Positions 26,143 through 35,516 of a stretch of DNA of 43,468 bases are shown piece after piece. The position numbers were made by a program, and so were the translations under genes. The notes beneath the pieces were generated by a model. That model had not been told where the DNA came from. It was given only the letters and a program-made list of their open reading frames with translations, and made no database searches. Numbering within the stretch: the first letter of the stretch is position 1; every line of letters begins with the position of its first letter. The DNA is from Chromatiaceae bacterium (GTDB taxonomy: Bacteria > Pseudomonadota > Gammaproteobacteria > Chromatiales > Chromatiaceae): contig JACDZG010000057.1 of the NCBI GenBank assembly GCA_013426805.1, positions 1-43,468 of the forward strand. The letters run 5' to 3'.

Positions 26143-29108
26143 ATCTCGACCTTGATCGCATCTTCGGCGGCGGCCGTGTGCCGGATTGGCTGCGCACCTT
26201 CGCCGCTGATCCGGATCTGGCCTTGCACAACCTGGTGCTGGGCCGGGCCGAACTGGGCCACCTGACGGTCGCGGACCCGGTGGATCTGCTGCTGGGTTGG
26301 CTTCGCGCCCTCGGCAATCGGACCGACTTTCGTGCTCAGGTCGATCAAAGCCTCTCGTCCTGGATCGTCCGCAATTGGGGGCTCATCGAACTGCCCGGCG
26401 GCGCCGACAGCGCGACGCTGACCAGCGCCGCCTGGGTTCGTGTCGGCGAAGTGCTGGCGGCAGCGCCAACCCTGACCGCTGCCGGGGACGCGCTTGCTCA
26501 GCGTGTGCTCGCCGACCGGCGTTACCTCAACAGCCTCTGCGAGGGGCGCAGTCGTGATCCCCAAGCGGCTGCCTGGCGCGCCCTTGCCGCGCACCAGCGC
26601 GACCGCTCGCTCTTGCCGACCTGGTGGCAACTCTGCGAACTCCCTCCGGACCAACCCTGGTATCGCGGACACTGCGGGATCGTCGGTTTGCGTGGCCTGC
26701 CCGCGGAGTCCGCCGCCCGGGCCGGCGGTTTTCCCAAGGAGGTGGCAGAAGGGCTGAACCGTTTCGGTCTCGCCTTGTGGCGATTTCAGGACGAGGGCTG
26801 GTTGCGCCCGGACCTGGCCGCGGAGGAGTTTCAGGACGCCCTGCGTCTCTGTCTCTCGGCCTACCCCTTTCCGGATCGCTGGATGTCGTTCTGGCGCCAT
26901 GTGCTGCGTCGTGACTACCGCCGCGGGGACCTTGGACCCTGGATCAGGCAGCTTCTGCCGCGGGTGGCGGACGACCAAACGGGCAAGGGATCCAATAAGC
27001 CGAACTGGGTCAGCTACGATCCGGCATGGTCCGACCACCGTAACTCCATCGCCGAGAAACTGCGCCGAGGCAGCGAAGGCGCGGTCATTGAGGCGAATTG
27101 CTTGCTGGCTGCTCAGCGCCGTTACTTTGATCATAGCGGTGATAGCTATAACTTGGCTTACTCCGCTACGAGGTTCTCAGCCGCAGTACGCCAGGGTCAG
27201 CCGGCTCAGGCTTTGCTGTGGGCGCGCGTTGCCAAGGAGGTCGAGCCTTGGAATAGCTATGGCTGGACTAACGAAGGCCAGGCCCTATTGGTGCTGGGCG
27301 ATCGGATCGCGGCACTGGAGGCTTACCGTGAGACCAAGGCGCGGTTCCCCGACAACGCCGTCGCCCGCAATGGATTGGCAGAGGTCTTGAAGGCGCAGCA
27401 CCGATTCGCAGACGCAGAGGCCGAATACCGCGAGACCAAGGCACGGTTCCCCGACAACGTCTTCACCCGCAACGGACTGGCCGAGGTTCTGAAGGCTCAG
27501 GGCCAATTCGCAGACGCGGAGGCGGAATACCGCGAGACCAAGGCGCGGTTCCCCGACAATGTCGTCGCGCACACTGGGCTGGCCGCAGTTCTGAAGGCTC
27601 AGGACCGATTCGCAGACGCGGAGGCCGAATACCGCGAGACCAAGACGCGGTTCCCCGACAACGTCGTCGCCCGCAAAGGACTGGCCGAGGTTCTGAAGGC
27701 TCAGGACCGATTCGCAGACGCGGAGGCGGAGTACCGCGATTTGAAGACGGCCTACCCGGAATCGCTGGTTCCTCGCAATAACCTGATCTTCGTATTGAAA
27801 GCCCAGGGGCGATGGGACGAGGTCGTCACCGAACACCTGGAGGCAATCGACCTGTTCCCGGAGAACGTGCACCTGCACATGGGCCTGGGGGCCGCACTCG
27901 TCCAAGCGAAGCGCCTCGCCGAGGCCGAGGCTCATTACCGCCGGGCCCAGGAATGGTTCCCAGACGAGCCGTTTTCCTACGCCAAGCTGGCGGACATCTT
28001 GGTCGCCCAAGCGCGTTTCAGCGAGGCAGAGCATGCGTATCGCGAGGCCCGGTGTCGTGCTTCCGACAGCTTCGCGATTTGGGTCGGTTTGGCCCGCGTT
28101 CTGGATCGGCAAGGGCGGACGGAGGAGGCGGAGGCGGAATATCGGGCCATGGAGGAGCGATTCCCCGATAAATGCGTGCCGCGCGGTCATTCGGATGAGA
28201 TCCCCGACAGTGTGCCCGAGGACACAGACAGCGCGGTGATGACCGACGAAGGCGACATCGCCCCGCTGGAGACCGAGTTACCCGGTACGGTCTCGGCGTC
28301 CGTCGTTGAAGATTCGCCGGCCGATGTCAAAGCCCCTGCGAAGACCCCGCCAGTGCCGGGCGAGGAGCTATGGCTCAACCGGCGGGAGATCGATATCGTT
28401 GCCGGCGACGCCTTCCTGATCCGGGGCTGGGCGCGCGCGGCCGGGACCTACGATCCCGACGCGCTCCCTGGCCGATTCCGCGAGCGTGCGGCTGTGCTGC
28501 TTCAACGGCTGCTGCCGTCGGTGGACACCGATTCGGTAGCTGCCGGGGAATCGGCCCTCCTGGAGCTTGACGACGGGGCCCTCGCTGAGGGACTGGCGTT
28601 GCTGCGTCGCGCCGTCCAACGTTTTCCCGGCAGTGCCCGGGTGCGCTACGCCCTGGCCCGTGCCGAGCGCGAGGCGGTCCAGGGCGATCCGATCACATCC
28701 TGGCGGCGACTGCTGCGCATGGACCCGCATTACGAGCCCATCGTCTACCTTGGTGCCGGACGCGCTTGGCTGGGCCGGATGGCCCAGGACGGCGCCCAGG
28801 CCGAAGGCCAGGCGCGCGAGATGTTCGGCCGACTGGGGTACTGGATCGATAAGCACATCGAGCCGCTGCCGGGCTTTGATCCGAATGATCCGCAAGCCGA
28901 GCCGCGTACCAGTTATCGCGCGCAGCGAAAAGGCGATTTCTCCGGGTGGTGGGGTATTGAAGCCCAGGCCGAACTGTTCGGCATGCGCCCGGTTGCGGGA
29001 TGGGACGACCTGGATGATTTGGGACCGATTCGCGAGCGGATACTGACAAGAAGCGCCAGCCTCGACCGGCTGGAAGAAGACTGGGTGCGCCGATACGCCC
29101 GGGCTTGA
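26139..29108 (+). CDS. TPR protein 2, partner in X-TPR module copy 2
   Basis: 989 residues, start overlapping X2 by ATGA. The N-terminal 390 residues carry the shared module region (WWQLCELPPDQPWYRGHCGIVGLRGLP; FDHSGDSYNLAYSATRFSAAV). About eight 34-residue TPR units then run from about residue 395 to 670; the first four (27321-27728) are nearly identical to each other and read as EYRETKARFPDNVVARNGL. A linker rich in E and D (about 690-745) leads to a C-terminal domain that ends LDRLEEDWVRRYARA. The longest of the three TPR partners, 270-300 residues larger because of the repeats and linker. Probably a protein-interaction scaffold; function unknown. Confidence 0.82.
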   Translation: MNLDLDRIFGGGRVPDWLRTFAADPDLALHNLVLGRAELGHLTVADPVDLLLGWLRALGNRTDFRAQVDQSLSSWIVRNWGLIELPGGADSATLTSAAWVRVGEVLAAAPTLTAAGDALAQRVLADRRYLNSLCEGRSRDPQAAAWRALAAHQRDRSLLPTWWQLCELPPDQPWYRGHCGIVGLRGLPAESAARAGGFPKEVAEGLNRFGLALWRFQDEGWLRPDLAAEEFQDALRLCLSAYPFPDRWMSFWRHVLRRDYRRGDLGPWIRQLLPRVADDQTGKGSNKPNWVSYDPAWSDHRNSIAEKLRRGSEGAVIEANCLLAAQRRYFDHSGDSYNLAYSATRFSAAVRQGQPAQALLWARVAKEVEPWNSYGWTNEGQALLVLGDRIAALEAYRETKARFPDNAVARNGLAEVLKAQHRFADAEAEYRETKARFPDNVFTRNGLAEVLKAQGQFADAEAEYRETKARFPDNVVAHTGLAAVLKAQDRFADAEAEYRETKTRFPDNVVARKGLAEVLKAQDRFADAEAEYRDLKTAYPESLVPRNNLIFVLKAQGRWDEVVTEHLEAIDLFPENVHLHMGLGAALVQAKRLAEAEAHYRRAQEWFPDEPFSYAKLADILVAQARFSEAEHAYREARCRASDSFAIWVGLARVLDRQGRTEEAEAEYRAMEERFPDKCVPRGHSDEIPDSVPEDTDSAVMTDEGDIAPLETELPGTVSASVVEDSPADVKAPAKTPPVPGEELWLNRREIDIVAGDAFLIRGWARAAGTYDPDALPGRFRERAAVLLQRLLPSVDTDSVAAGESALLELDDGALAEGLALLRRAVQRFPGSARVRYALARAEREAVQGDPITSWRRLLRMDPHYEPIVYLGAGRAWLGRMAQDGAQAEGQAREMFGRLGYWIDKHIEPLPGFDPNDPQAEPRTSYRAQRKGDFSGWWGIEAQAELFGMRPVAGWDDLDDLGPIRERILTRSASLDRLEEDWVRRYARA
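27321..27728 (+). repeat. Four tandem 102-bp TPR units, nearly identical
   Basis: Units start at 27321, 27423, 27525 and 27627, each 102 bases (34 codons). Differences are few (for example NAVARNG, NVFTRNG, NVVAHTG, NVVARKG). Similarity at the DNA level shows recent expansion; later units have diverged. Confidence 0.85.
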
Positions 29109-29128
29109 GCGTTAGTCAGCGATGATGA

Positions 29129-29220
29129 TGTCGAGGTTCATGCATCTTGCCCGGCGCTGGCTGCTGATCGATGTTCTGATGCTCAGTACGGCCAGATGAT
29201 AGCAGAAAATTGCTAAATTC
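29129..29220. pseudogene. 92-bp direct repeat, right copy (Lrp 5' remnant)
   Basis: Gap-free match to 24853-24944. The first three codons of Lrp (minus strand) and its upstream region are kept, but the gene body is replaced by TPR2. It contains a better dyad (29200-29215) than the left copy. Confidence 0.85.
29200..29215. promoter_or_regulatory. Candidate Lrp-type operator upstream of leuA
   Basis: TAGCA-GAAAAT-TGCTA, perfect arms, 258 bases before the leuA ATG. Leucine biosynthesis genes are classical Lrp targets. The 29221-29472 leader holds no gene I can support and may contain the leuA promoter. Confidence 0.5.
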
Positions 29221-29472
29221 TTGCAGTCTGAGGCTGCATTCGCAATCATCTGGCGCGGCCGTCAGTGTAATCTATGCCCTGTCGACCAAGGCAGCGACAC
29301 CCGGCAAAGGCCCACCAGGCGCGAGCCGATCAGGCCCCAGTTCCTTACCGGGAGCGGGGCGGCCTCAGTGCCCCACCAGGGCGAGGTCAGCAAGCCAAGT
29401 CCCAGGAGTACGGCCTCACAGAGTCCCCGCCGGGGGATCGGATGCCCCACGAGATCAGCAACAGAGACCGCC

Positions 29473-31164
29473 ATGATGCACTTCGATCACCGCAAGTACC
29501 AACCCGGCCCGGTGTTGGTCATGCCGCACCGCCAGTGGCCCGACCGCAGTATCCTTAAGGCGCCGATCTGGGCCAGCGTCGACCTGCGCGACGGCAATCA
29601 GGCGCTGTTGGAGCCGATGGGCGTGGCGCAGAAGCGCCGGCTTTGGGGGCTCCTGGTCCGCCTGGGTGTGAAGGAGATCGAGGTCGGTTTTCCCGCGGCC
29701 AGTCAACCGGACTTCGACTTCGTGCGGTGGCTGATCGAGTATGATCAGATTCCCGCGGATGTGACGGTGCAGGTCCTGGTGCAGGCGCGCCAAGACCTGA
29801 TCCGCCGCACCTTCGAGGCGCTGGCCGGGGCGCCGCGGGCGATCGTTCATGTCTACAACTCCACCTCTCCGGTGCAGCGCGACTGGGTGTTCGGCAGCGA
29901 TCGGGAGGGCGTCAAGGCGATTGCCCGCCAGGGTGCCCGCTGGGTGCGGGAGGAGGCGGCCAAGTATCCGCAGACCGACTGGACTTTCCAGTATTCACCG
30001 GAGAGTTTCACCGCCACCGAGCCGGATTACGCGGTCGAGGTCTGCGAGGCGGTGATCACGGAATGGGCGCCGACCCCGGATCACCCCTGCATCATCAATC
30101 TGCCGGCCACGGTGGAGGTGGCGAGCCCCAACCGCTTCGCCGATCAGATCGAATGGTTCGCGACTCACATCAGCCGGCGGGACGCCCTGATCCTCTCGGT
30201 GCACACCCATAACGACCGCGGCGGCGCCGTGGCGGCGGCCGAGTTGGCCTTGTTGGCTGGGGCTGACCGGGTGGAAGGGACCTTGCTCGGCAACGGCGAG
30301 CGCACCGGTAATATGGATCTCGTCACGCTCGCCATGAACCTGTACAGCCAGGGCATCGACCCTGGGCTCGATCTCAGCCGGCCGGACGAAATCCTCGCGG
30401 TGGTGAGCGCATGCACCGGTATTCCCACCCACCCCCGGCATCCCTGGGTGGGCGAACTGGTCTACACCGCTTTCTCGGGCAGTCACCAGGACGCCATCCA
30501 CAAATGTCTCAAGCGGCAGCGCGCGGACACGCCCTGGCAGGTGGCCTACCTGCCGATCGACCCGCGCGACCTGGGCCGCACCTATCAGGAAGTGGTGCGG
30601 GTCAACAGCCAGTCCGGCAAGGGCGGGGTGGCCTTCGTGATGGAGCGTGAACATGGGCTCAACCTGCCGCGCTGGCTCCAGGTCGAACTGGCGCAGATCG
30701 TTCAGCGCGAGAGCGAACGCGATGGCGGTGAGATCGACGGGCTGCGGATTCACCAGTTGTTCCGCGAGCACTTCGTGCGCGATCAGGGACCCTGGCGGTT
30801 GACCGGCTATCGGCTGGCCCGCAATGGTCACGATCGGATCGAGGTCCGTCTCGGGACTCCCGCCGGGGAGCGCATCCTGCACGGTGAGGGTCAGGGGGCC
30901 ATCGGCGCTTTCGTCGACGCCTGGACGCGCGCCTTCGGTCAGTCCGTTCAGGTGTTGGATTACCAGGAACACGCCATCGGCGAGGGCACTGATGCGGAGG
31001 CGGCGGCCTATGCCCTGATCACTGTGGACGGGGAGCGGGTCAGCGGGGCGGCGATCGACCGCGACGTGGCGGGTGCCTCACTGCAGGCGGTGCTGGCGGC
31101 ATTGAATCGATCGGTGCCGACCGTGGTGCACGATGTGGCGATGGAGCAGGCGCTGGCGGCCTGA
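29473..31164 (+). CDS. leuA: 2-isopropylmalate synthase
   Basis: 563 residues; condenses acetyl-CoA with 2-oxoisovalerate, the first step of leucine biosynthesis. The start is ATG at 29473 or 29476, giving HFDHRKYQPGP; further upstream the frame is leader sequence. Metal and substrate motifs are present: DLRDGNQ (37-43), HTHNDRGGA (about 244) and GNGERTGN (about 270). The C-terminal regulatory domain for leucine feedback lies in about 430-563. It belongs to the longer, roughly 560-residue type shared by actinobacteria and many proteobacteria. It follows a duplicated Lrp operator, which suggests Lrp control. Confidence 0.96.
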   Translation: MMHFDHRKYQPGPVLVMPHRQWPDRSILKAPIWASVDLRDGNQALLEPMGVAQKRRLWGLLVRLGVKEIEVGFPAASQPDFDFVRWLIEYDQIPADVTVQVLVQARQDLIRRTFEALAGAPRAIVHVYNSTSPVQRDWVFGSDREGVKAIARQGARWVREEAAKYPQTDWTFQYSPESFTATEPDYAVEVCEAVITEWAPTPDHPCIINLPATVEVASPNRFADQIEWFATHISRRDALILSVHTHNDRGGAVAAAELALLAGADRVEGTLLGNGERTGNMDLVTLAMNLYSQGIDPGLDLSRPDEILAVVSACTGIPTHPRHPWVGELVYTAFSGSHQDAIHKCLKRQRADTPWQVAYLPIDPRDLGRTYQEVVRVNSQSGKGGVAFVMEREHGLNLPRWLQVELAQIVQRESERDGGEIDGLRIHQLFREHFVRDQGPWRLTGYRLARNGHDRIEVRLGTPAGERILHGEGQGAIGAFVDAWTRAFGQSVQVLDYQEHAIGEGTDAEAAAYALITVDGERVSGAAIDRDVAGASLQAVLAALNRSVPTVVHDVAMEQALAA

Positions 31165-31249
31165 GCGGGTCGGGCCGGTCGGTCGTGGTCGCATTGATCA
31201 TCGTTCCGGGCGGTTGGGGATGGTCCATCGCGAGGGGTTGTGGAGGGAT

Positions 31250-31305
31250 GGTCCGCACAGCGGACCCTACGAAAACTGTGATCCGTAGGGTCCGCTACGC
31301 GGACC
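31250..31305. repeat. Inverted repeat of the GGTCCGC..GTAGGG type
   Basis: Arms 31250-31271 and 31284-31305 (22 bases, two mismatches) around a 12-base loop. Placed between convergent leuA and the RCC1 gene; a dispersed intergenic repeat that may also act as a terminator. Confidence 0.8.
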
Positions 31306-31323
31306 GATCAGCCTAAGGCCGCC

Positions 31324-33438
31324 TTACGGGCCGACCGTATAGACCGCTGTTTTCTGGTTATTGCCCTCGCGAGTCTCCCGCGTGTCGCAGTAGCTGTCCA
31401 CGAAAGCGCGCAGGGTCTTGGTCCCGACAGCCCCGCCGAGCAGACCGTCGATGGTCAGGGTGGTGCTGGCGCCTGCCGCCAGGGTGCCGACACTGACAAA
31501 GGTGTTGCCATCCGCACGACAGGTTTGGGCCGCCGGTTGATCGGTCCAGACATCCAGATAGCCCGCATTGCCGGCCCCCGAGCCCTGGTTCTTGACCGTG
31601 ACCGTCGCACTGAAGGTTGCGCCGGCACTTGGGCTGCCGGAGGGCAGGACGATGCTGGTCACCACGAAATCAGCCGTCGGCCGGCCAGAAACAGTGTACG
31701 CCTTTGTGAACTGGTTGTAGGTCTCATTGGTTTCCGCGGTTTGGCATTGGCTGTCGACGAAGACGCGCAGGGTCTTGGCTCCGCCCGTCCCGGCCGGCAC
31801 GCCGCTGACCGTCACCGTGCGTTTGGCGCCGACCGTGACGCGCCCCAGGGTGGCCGCCTGATCCCCGACCGCGGTGCAGCCCTGGGTGGTGGCCTGGTTG
31901 GCCCACACCTGCACGGTGCCGAGCGTCCCGGCGACCGTGCCCTGGTTCTGCACCGTGATGGTGGCGCTGAAGGTGCTGTTGGCGAGCGGGTCAAGCGGGT
32001 TCATGGTCACCCCGGTCACCACGAAATCGGGGGCGTTTGGCCCCAAGAACCCGGCAACCTGCATCGGCCGCGGGCTGTCGGTGGTGGTGCCGTCGCCGAG
32101 CTGGCCGTAGATATTCCATCCCCAGGCCCAGAGGCTGCCGTCGGTCTTGCGGGCCAGGGTGTGATAAGTGCCGGCTGACACGGCCGCGACCCCGATCAGG
32201 ACCTGGACCGGCGTTGCCTGATTGGTGGTGGTGCCGTCGCCGAGCTGGCCGTAATTGTTGTATCCCCAGACCCAGAGGCTGCCGTCGGTCTTGAGGGCCA
32301 GGCTGTGATACTGGCCGGCCGCCACTGCCGCGACCCCGGCCAGGACCTGGACCGGCGTCCAGCGCCCGGAGGTGGTGCCGTCGCCGAGCTGGCCGGCCCA
32401 GTTGTTGCCCCAGGCCCAGAGGCTGCCGTCGGTCTTGAGGGCTAGGGTATGGGCTTCGCCCGCCGCCACGGACGCGACTCCGGTCATGACCTGAATCGGC
32501 GCCAACTGATTGGTGGTGGTGCCGTCGCCGAGCTGGCCGGACCAGTTGGCGCCCCAGGCCCAGAGGCTGCCGTCGGTCTTGAGGGCCAGGGTGTGATTAT
32601 TGCCGGCCGCTCCGGCCGCGACGCCGGTCAGGACCTGAAGCGGACGCAGGCTCCAGTAGGTCGTGCCGTCACCGAGTTGGCCGTACTCATTGTTTCCCCA
32701 GGTCCAGAGGCTGCCGTCGGTCTTGATGGCCAGGGTGTGCATGTCGCCGGTCGCCATCGTCGCGACCTCGGTCAGGACTTGTACGGGCGTTGGATTGGTC
32801 CGGGTGGTGCCGTCGCCGAGTTGACCAGCGTAATTGTATCCCCATGCCCAGAGGCTGCCGTCGGTCTTGATGGCCAGGCTGTGATACCCGCCGGCCTCCA
32901 CGGCCGTGACTCCGGTCAGGACCTGGATCGGGGTGGCGCGATGCTCGCAGGTGCCGTCGCCGAGCGCGCAAGTTCCGTTATATCCCCAGGCCCAGAGGCT
33001 GCTGTCGGTCTTGATGGCCAGGCTGTGATAAACGCCGGCGGCCTGCCGCTGCATGTCCGGATTGCCGGCCGCGGCCACCGCCGCCAAGGGCGAGCCCAGC
33101 AGCGCATCCAGCCCGGCGGCGTTGACCTGCAGCGTCAGGCTGTCCGAACCGGCAGTTCGCTCGACCGCGTCATAGGATCCGGCCGGCAAGGCGAACAGCA
33201 GGTCCTGGGCCGTTTGCTCCAGGTCGTCCGCCGTCGACGCCGGCGCTTGCAGGTCCACCCGTACGCTCACCCAGCCCGCGGCGGCCACCTGGTCGCGCAG
33301 GGCGGCGGCGTTGGGCGCCGTCAGCCCGGCCGCGGCCTGACCCAGGGCCAGACTCAGGACCAGCATTAAACACCAGAACACGGGCGCCGCGCGCTGGCCG
33401 CGCGGCCCCGGATGGGGCAGGAACAGTTGGAAAAACAT
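31324..33438 (-). CDS. Secreted RCC1-repeat protein with two CARDB domains
   Basis: 704 residues. A signal peptide ends near residue 36 (VFWCLMLVLSLALGQAAAG). After a 100-residue N-terminal domain, seven RCC1 repeats of about 51 residues run from about 130 to 485, each with YHSLAIKTDGSLWAWGYNxxGQLGDGTT; together they form a closed seven-bladed propeller. Two CARDB-like adhesion domains follow (about 490-595 and 600-704), each starting DFVVT and ending AFVDS-C-T-E--N. Cysteine pairs such as C-QTAETNE suggest disulfides outside the cytoplasm. Likely an extracellular binding protein; ligand unknown. The intergenic 33439-33614 shows no gene. Confidence 0.9.
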   Translation of the reverse strand: MFFQLFLPHPGPRGQRAAPVFWCLMLVLSLALGQAAAGLTAPNAAALRDQVAAAGWVSVRVDLQAPASTADDLEQTAQDLLFALPAGSYDAVERTAGSDSLTLQVNAAGLDALLGSPLAAVAAAGNPDMQRQAAGVYHSLAIKTDSSLWAWGYNGTCALGDGTCEHRATPIQVLTGVTAVEAGGYHSLAIKTDGSLWAWGYNYAGQLGDGTTRTNPTPVQVLTEVATMATGDMHTLAIKTDGSLWTWGNNEYGQLGDGTTYWSLRPLQVLTGVAAGAAGNNHTLALKTDGSLWAWGANWSGQLGDGTTTNQLAPIQVMTGVASVAAGEAHTLALKTDGSLWAWGNNWAGQLGDGTTSGRWTPVQVLAGVAAVAAGQYHSLALKTDGSLWVWGYNNYGQLGDGTTTNQATPVQVLIGVAAVSAGTYHTLARKTDGSLWAWGWNIYGQLGDGTTTDSPRPMQVAGFLGPNAPDFVVTGVTMNPLDPLANSTFSATITVQNQGTVAGTLGTVQVWANQATTQGCTAVGDQAATLGRVTVGAKRTVTVSGVPAGTGGAKTLRVFVDSQCQTAETNETYNQFTKAYTVSGRPTADFVVTSIVLPSGSPSAGATFSATVTVKNQGSGAGNAGYLDVWTDQPAAQTCRADGNTFVSVGTLAAGASTTLTIDGLLGGAVGTKTLRAFVDSYCDTRETREGNNQKTAVYTVGP

Positions 33439-33614
33439 GTGCGATTCCTTAAATAGTGTGGATAGTTAAATCAGGGCGACGGGACCCTAGCACGATAGCG
33501 CGTGCGCGTTCTACTGCCACCAGACGGATGGGCCGGATGAACTGACGGGGGGCGTCGGCGAGGGCCGCCGGCCCCGTCGCGATTGCCTGACGCGCGCCCG
33601 GCTGCGCACGCTGG

Positions 33615-34961
33615 TCAATCCTCCACCGGCTCAGCCCATAGATCATGGTCCCCCGAGTCGGTGACGATCACGTCGACGAAGTCGCCCGGGTCCAGTTCCC
33701 AGGCGCCGGGGATGATGACCACGCCGTCGATTTCGGGGGCGTCGCCGGGGCCGCGGGCGATGACTTCCGCATCGTCCACCGTATCCACCAGGACGGTGAG
33801 CCGCCGGCCGATCCGCGCGGCGAGCTTGTCGCGGCTGATCTCGGCCTGGACGTCCATGAACCGGGCCAGACGCTCCTGTTTGACGTCCTCCGGCACCGGG
33901 TCGGGCAAGGCGTTGGCCGCCGCTCCCGCGACCGCCGAATAGGGGAAGCAGCCGACCCGGTCGAGCCGCGCCGCGCGGATGAAGTCGAGCAGGGTGTCGA
34001 ATTCGGCCGCGGTCTCGCCGGGGAAGCCGACGATGAAGGTGCTGCGCAGGACCAGGTCCGGACACTGGGCACGCCAGCGGTCGAGACGCTCCAGGACGCG
34101 CTCGGCAGCGGCGGGCCGGCGCATTGCCTTGAGCACCCGTTCCGACCCGTGCTGCAGCGGCATGTCCAGATAGGGCAGGATCACGCCGTCCGCCATCAGC
34201 GGGATCAGGTCGTCGACATGCGGGTAGGGGTAGACGTAATGCATCCGCACCCAGGCGGGCAGTTCGCCCAGGGTGCGCGCCAGGGTGACCAGGTTGGTGG
34301 TCAGCGGTCGGCCCTTCCAGAAGTCCGGCCGATAGCGTAGGTCCAGGCCATAGGCGCTGGTGTCCTGGGCGATGACCAGCAATTCACGCACGCCGGCCTC
34401 CACCAGCCGTTCGGCCTCGGTCAGGATTGCGCCGATGGGGCGGCTGTCCAGATCGCCGCGCAGGCTGGGGATGATGCAGAAGGTGCAGCGGTGGTTGCAG
34501 CCTTCGGAGATTTTGAGATAGGCGTAATGGCGCGGGGTGAGTCGCACCCCCTGGGGTGGGACCAGGCTCTGGAAGGGGTCATGCGGGGCCGGCAGTTCCC
34601 GATGGACCGCGGCCATGACGGCGTCCAAATCATGCGGCCCGGTGATGGCGAGCACCCGCGGGTAGGCGTCGCGGATCAGCTCGGCGCGGGCGCCCAGACA
34701 GCCGGTGACGATCACCTGGCCGTGCTCGCTGAGGGCTTCGCCAATCGCTTCCAGTGACTCCTCCACCGCGGCGTCGATGAAGCCGCAGGTGTTGATGATC
34801 ACCAGATCGGCCCCGTCGTAGCTCGGCGCGATGCCGTAGCCCTCGGCGCGCAGTCGGGTGAGGATGTGTTCCGAGTCCACGGTCGCCTTGGGGCACCCCA
34901 GGCTGACGAACCCGATGCGGGGCGGGCGGGTAGAGACCGCGCTGGAATCAAGAGAGGTCAC
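33615..34961 (-). CDS. rimO: Ribosomal protein S12 methylthiotransferase
   Basis: 448 residues from the GTG at 34961, preceded by GGGAG; a longer frame exists but the family starts here. RimO adds a methylthio group to Asp88 of ribosomal protein S12. The N-terminal UPF0004 domain has the three cluster cysteines C23 (LGCPK), C59 (NTCGF) and C88 (TGCLG); the radical SAM motif C155-NHR-C159-TF-C162 follows, and a TRAM domain closes the protein (about 375-448). It reads away from the slpA-ispH-thiO block. Confidence 0.95.
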   Translation of the reverse strand: MTSLDSSAVSTRPPRIGFVSLGCPKATVDSEHILTRLRAEGYGIAPSYDGADLVIINTCGFIDAAVEESLEAIGEALSEHGQVIVTGCLGARAELIRDAYPRVLAITGPHDLDAVMAAVHRELPAPHDPFQSLVPPQGVRLTPRHYAYLKISEGCNHRCTFCIIPSLRGDLDSRPIGAILTEAERLVEAGVRELLVIAQDTSAYGLDLRYRPDFWKGRPLTTNLVTLARTLGELPAWVRMHYVYPYPHVDDLIPLMADGVILPYLDMPLQHGSERVLKAMRRPAAAERVLERLDRWRAQCPDLVLRSTFIVGFPGETAAEFDTLLDFIRAARLDRVGCFPYSAVAGAAANALPDPVPEDVKQERLARFMDVQAEISRDKLAARIGRRLTVLVDTVDDAEVIARGPGDAPEIDGVVIIPGAWELDPGDFVDVIVTDSGDHDLWAEPVED

Positions 34962-35288
34962 GGGAACTCCCGGCAGAGTGAACGAAAGTGCCCTGATGGT
35001 TGGGCAATCGTCTATGGTATTGGTAGGAGGCACCGGAAACAAAGGCTCGAGTGCGAAATACTTGTCCGCTCGGGCTTGCCCTCGCACGCTGATTCGGTAA
35101 GCATAGCGCCCGCCGGTGGGCTACGCGTGACACCGGGTCGCGATACAGTGGTATCGCGGGAGGACACCCCCACGGACGGGGCGCGTGGGTACCGGACGAT
35201 AACGGCGCCTGATCCTGTCACCGAAAGAGGACCTGCCCTCGCGCCACGGGGCCGGCCTCGGAAGTTCACTCGGCGTACGGTCACCATA

Positions 35289-35426
35289 ATGAAAAACTGC
35301 AATCTCTGTAAATACAGCAAGGTCTGTAATGACCTGCCCGGTGTTTGTATTCTCCTGCCCTACCTGGCGATCACGGTCGTGGTCGTGTCGTTGGGCTATC
35401 TGTTCGTCACCCAGGAGCTGATGTAG
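35289..35426 (+). CDS. Small cysteine-rich membrane protein (45 residues)
   Basis: Starts MKNCNLCKYSKVCND with four cysteines in the first 20 residues (C4, C7, C13, C20) and then one membrane segment (LLPYLAITVVVVSLGYLFV). The CxxC-x5-C pattern could bind metal or an iron-sulfur cluster. No known family comes to mind. It is 91 bases before slpA. The ribosome binding site is weak, so coding status needs proof, but the composition is convincing. Confidence 0.6.
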   Translation: MKNCNLCKYSKVCNDLPGVCILLPYLAITVVVVSLGYLFVTQELM

Positions 35427-35455
35427 CAGCCATGATGTAGCAGCTATGGGGTCGC

Positions 35456-35486
35456 CGCGCGGTGTCCGGTTCATCCGGACAGCGCG
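35456..35486 (+). terminator. Hairpin between the small membrane gene and slpA
   Basis: TGTCCGG-TTCAT-CCGGACA with a further CGCGC/GCGCG stem after a two-base bulge. No U-tract follows, so it is a processing or attenuation structure at best. Confidence 0.35.
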
Positions 35487-35516
35487 TCGACGACCCTGCC
35501 GTTGAACTGCGAGCCC

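Noticed and set aside
27321-27728. 102-base repeats considered as a CRISPR-like array
   Set aside because: They are in-frame TPR codons and there are no spacers.
29221-29472. Upstream extension of LeuA by 84 codons
   Set aside because: The extension overlaps the regulatory leader, has no LeuA-like sequence, and family proteins start at about MMHFDHRKY.
31324-33438. Regular repeats of about 153 bases considered as a CRISPR or tandem DNA array
   Set aside because: They encode RCC1 propeller blades; the period is that of the protein repeat, without constant short repeats and unique spacers.
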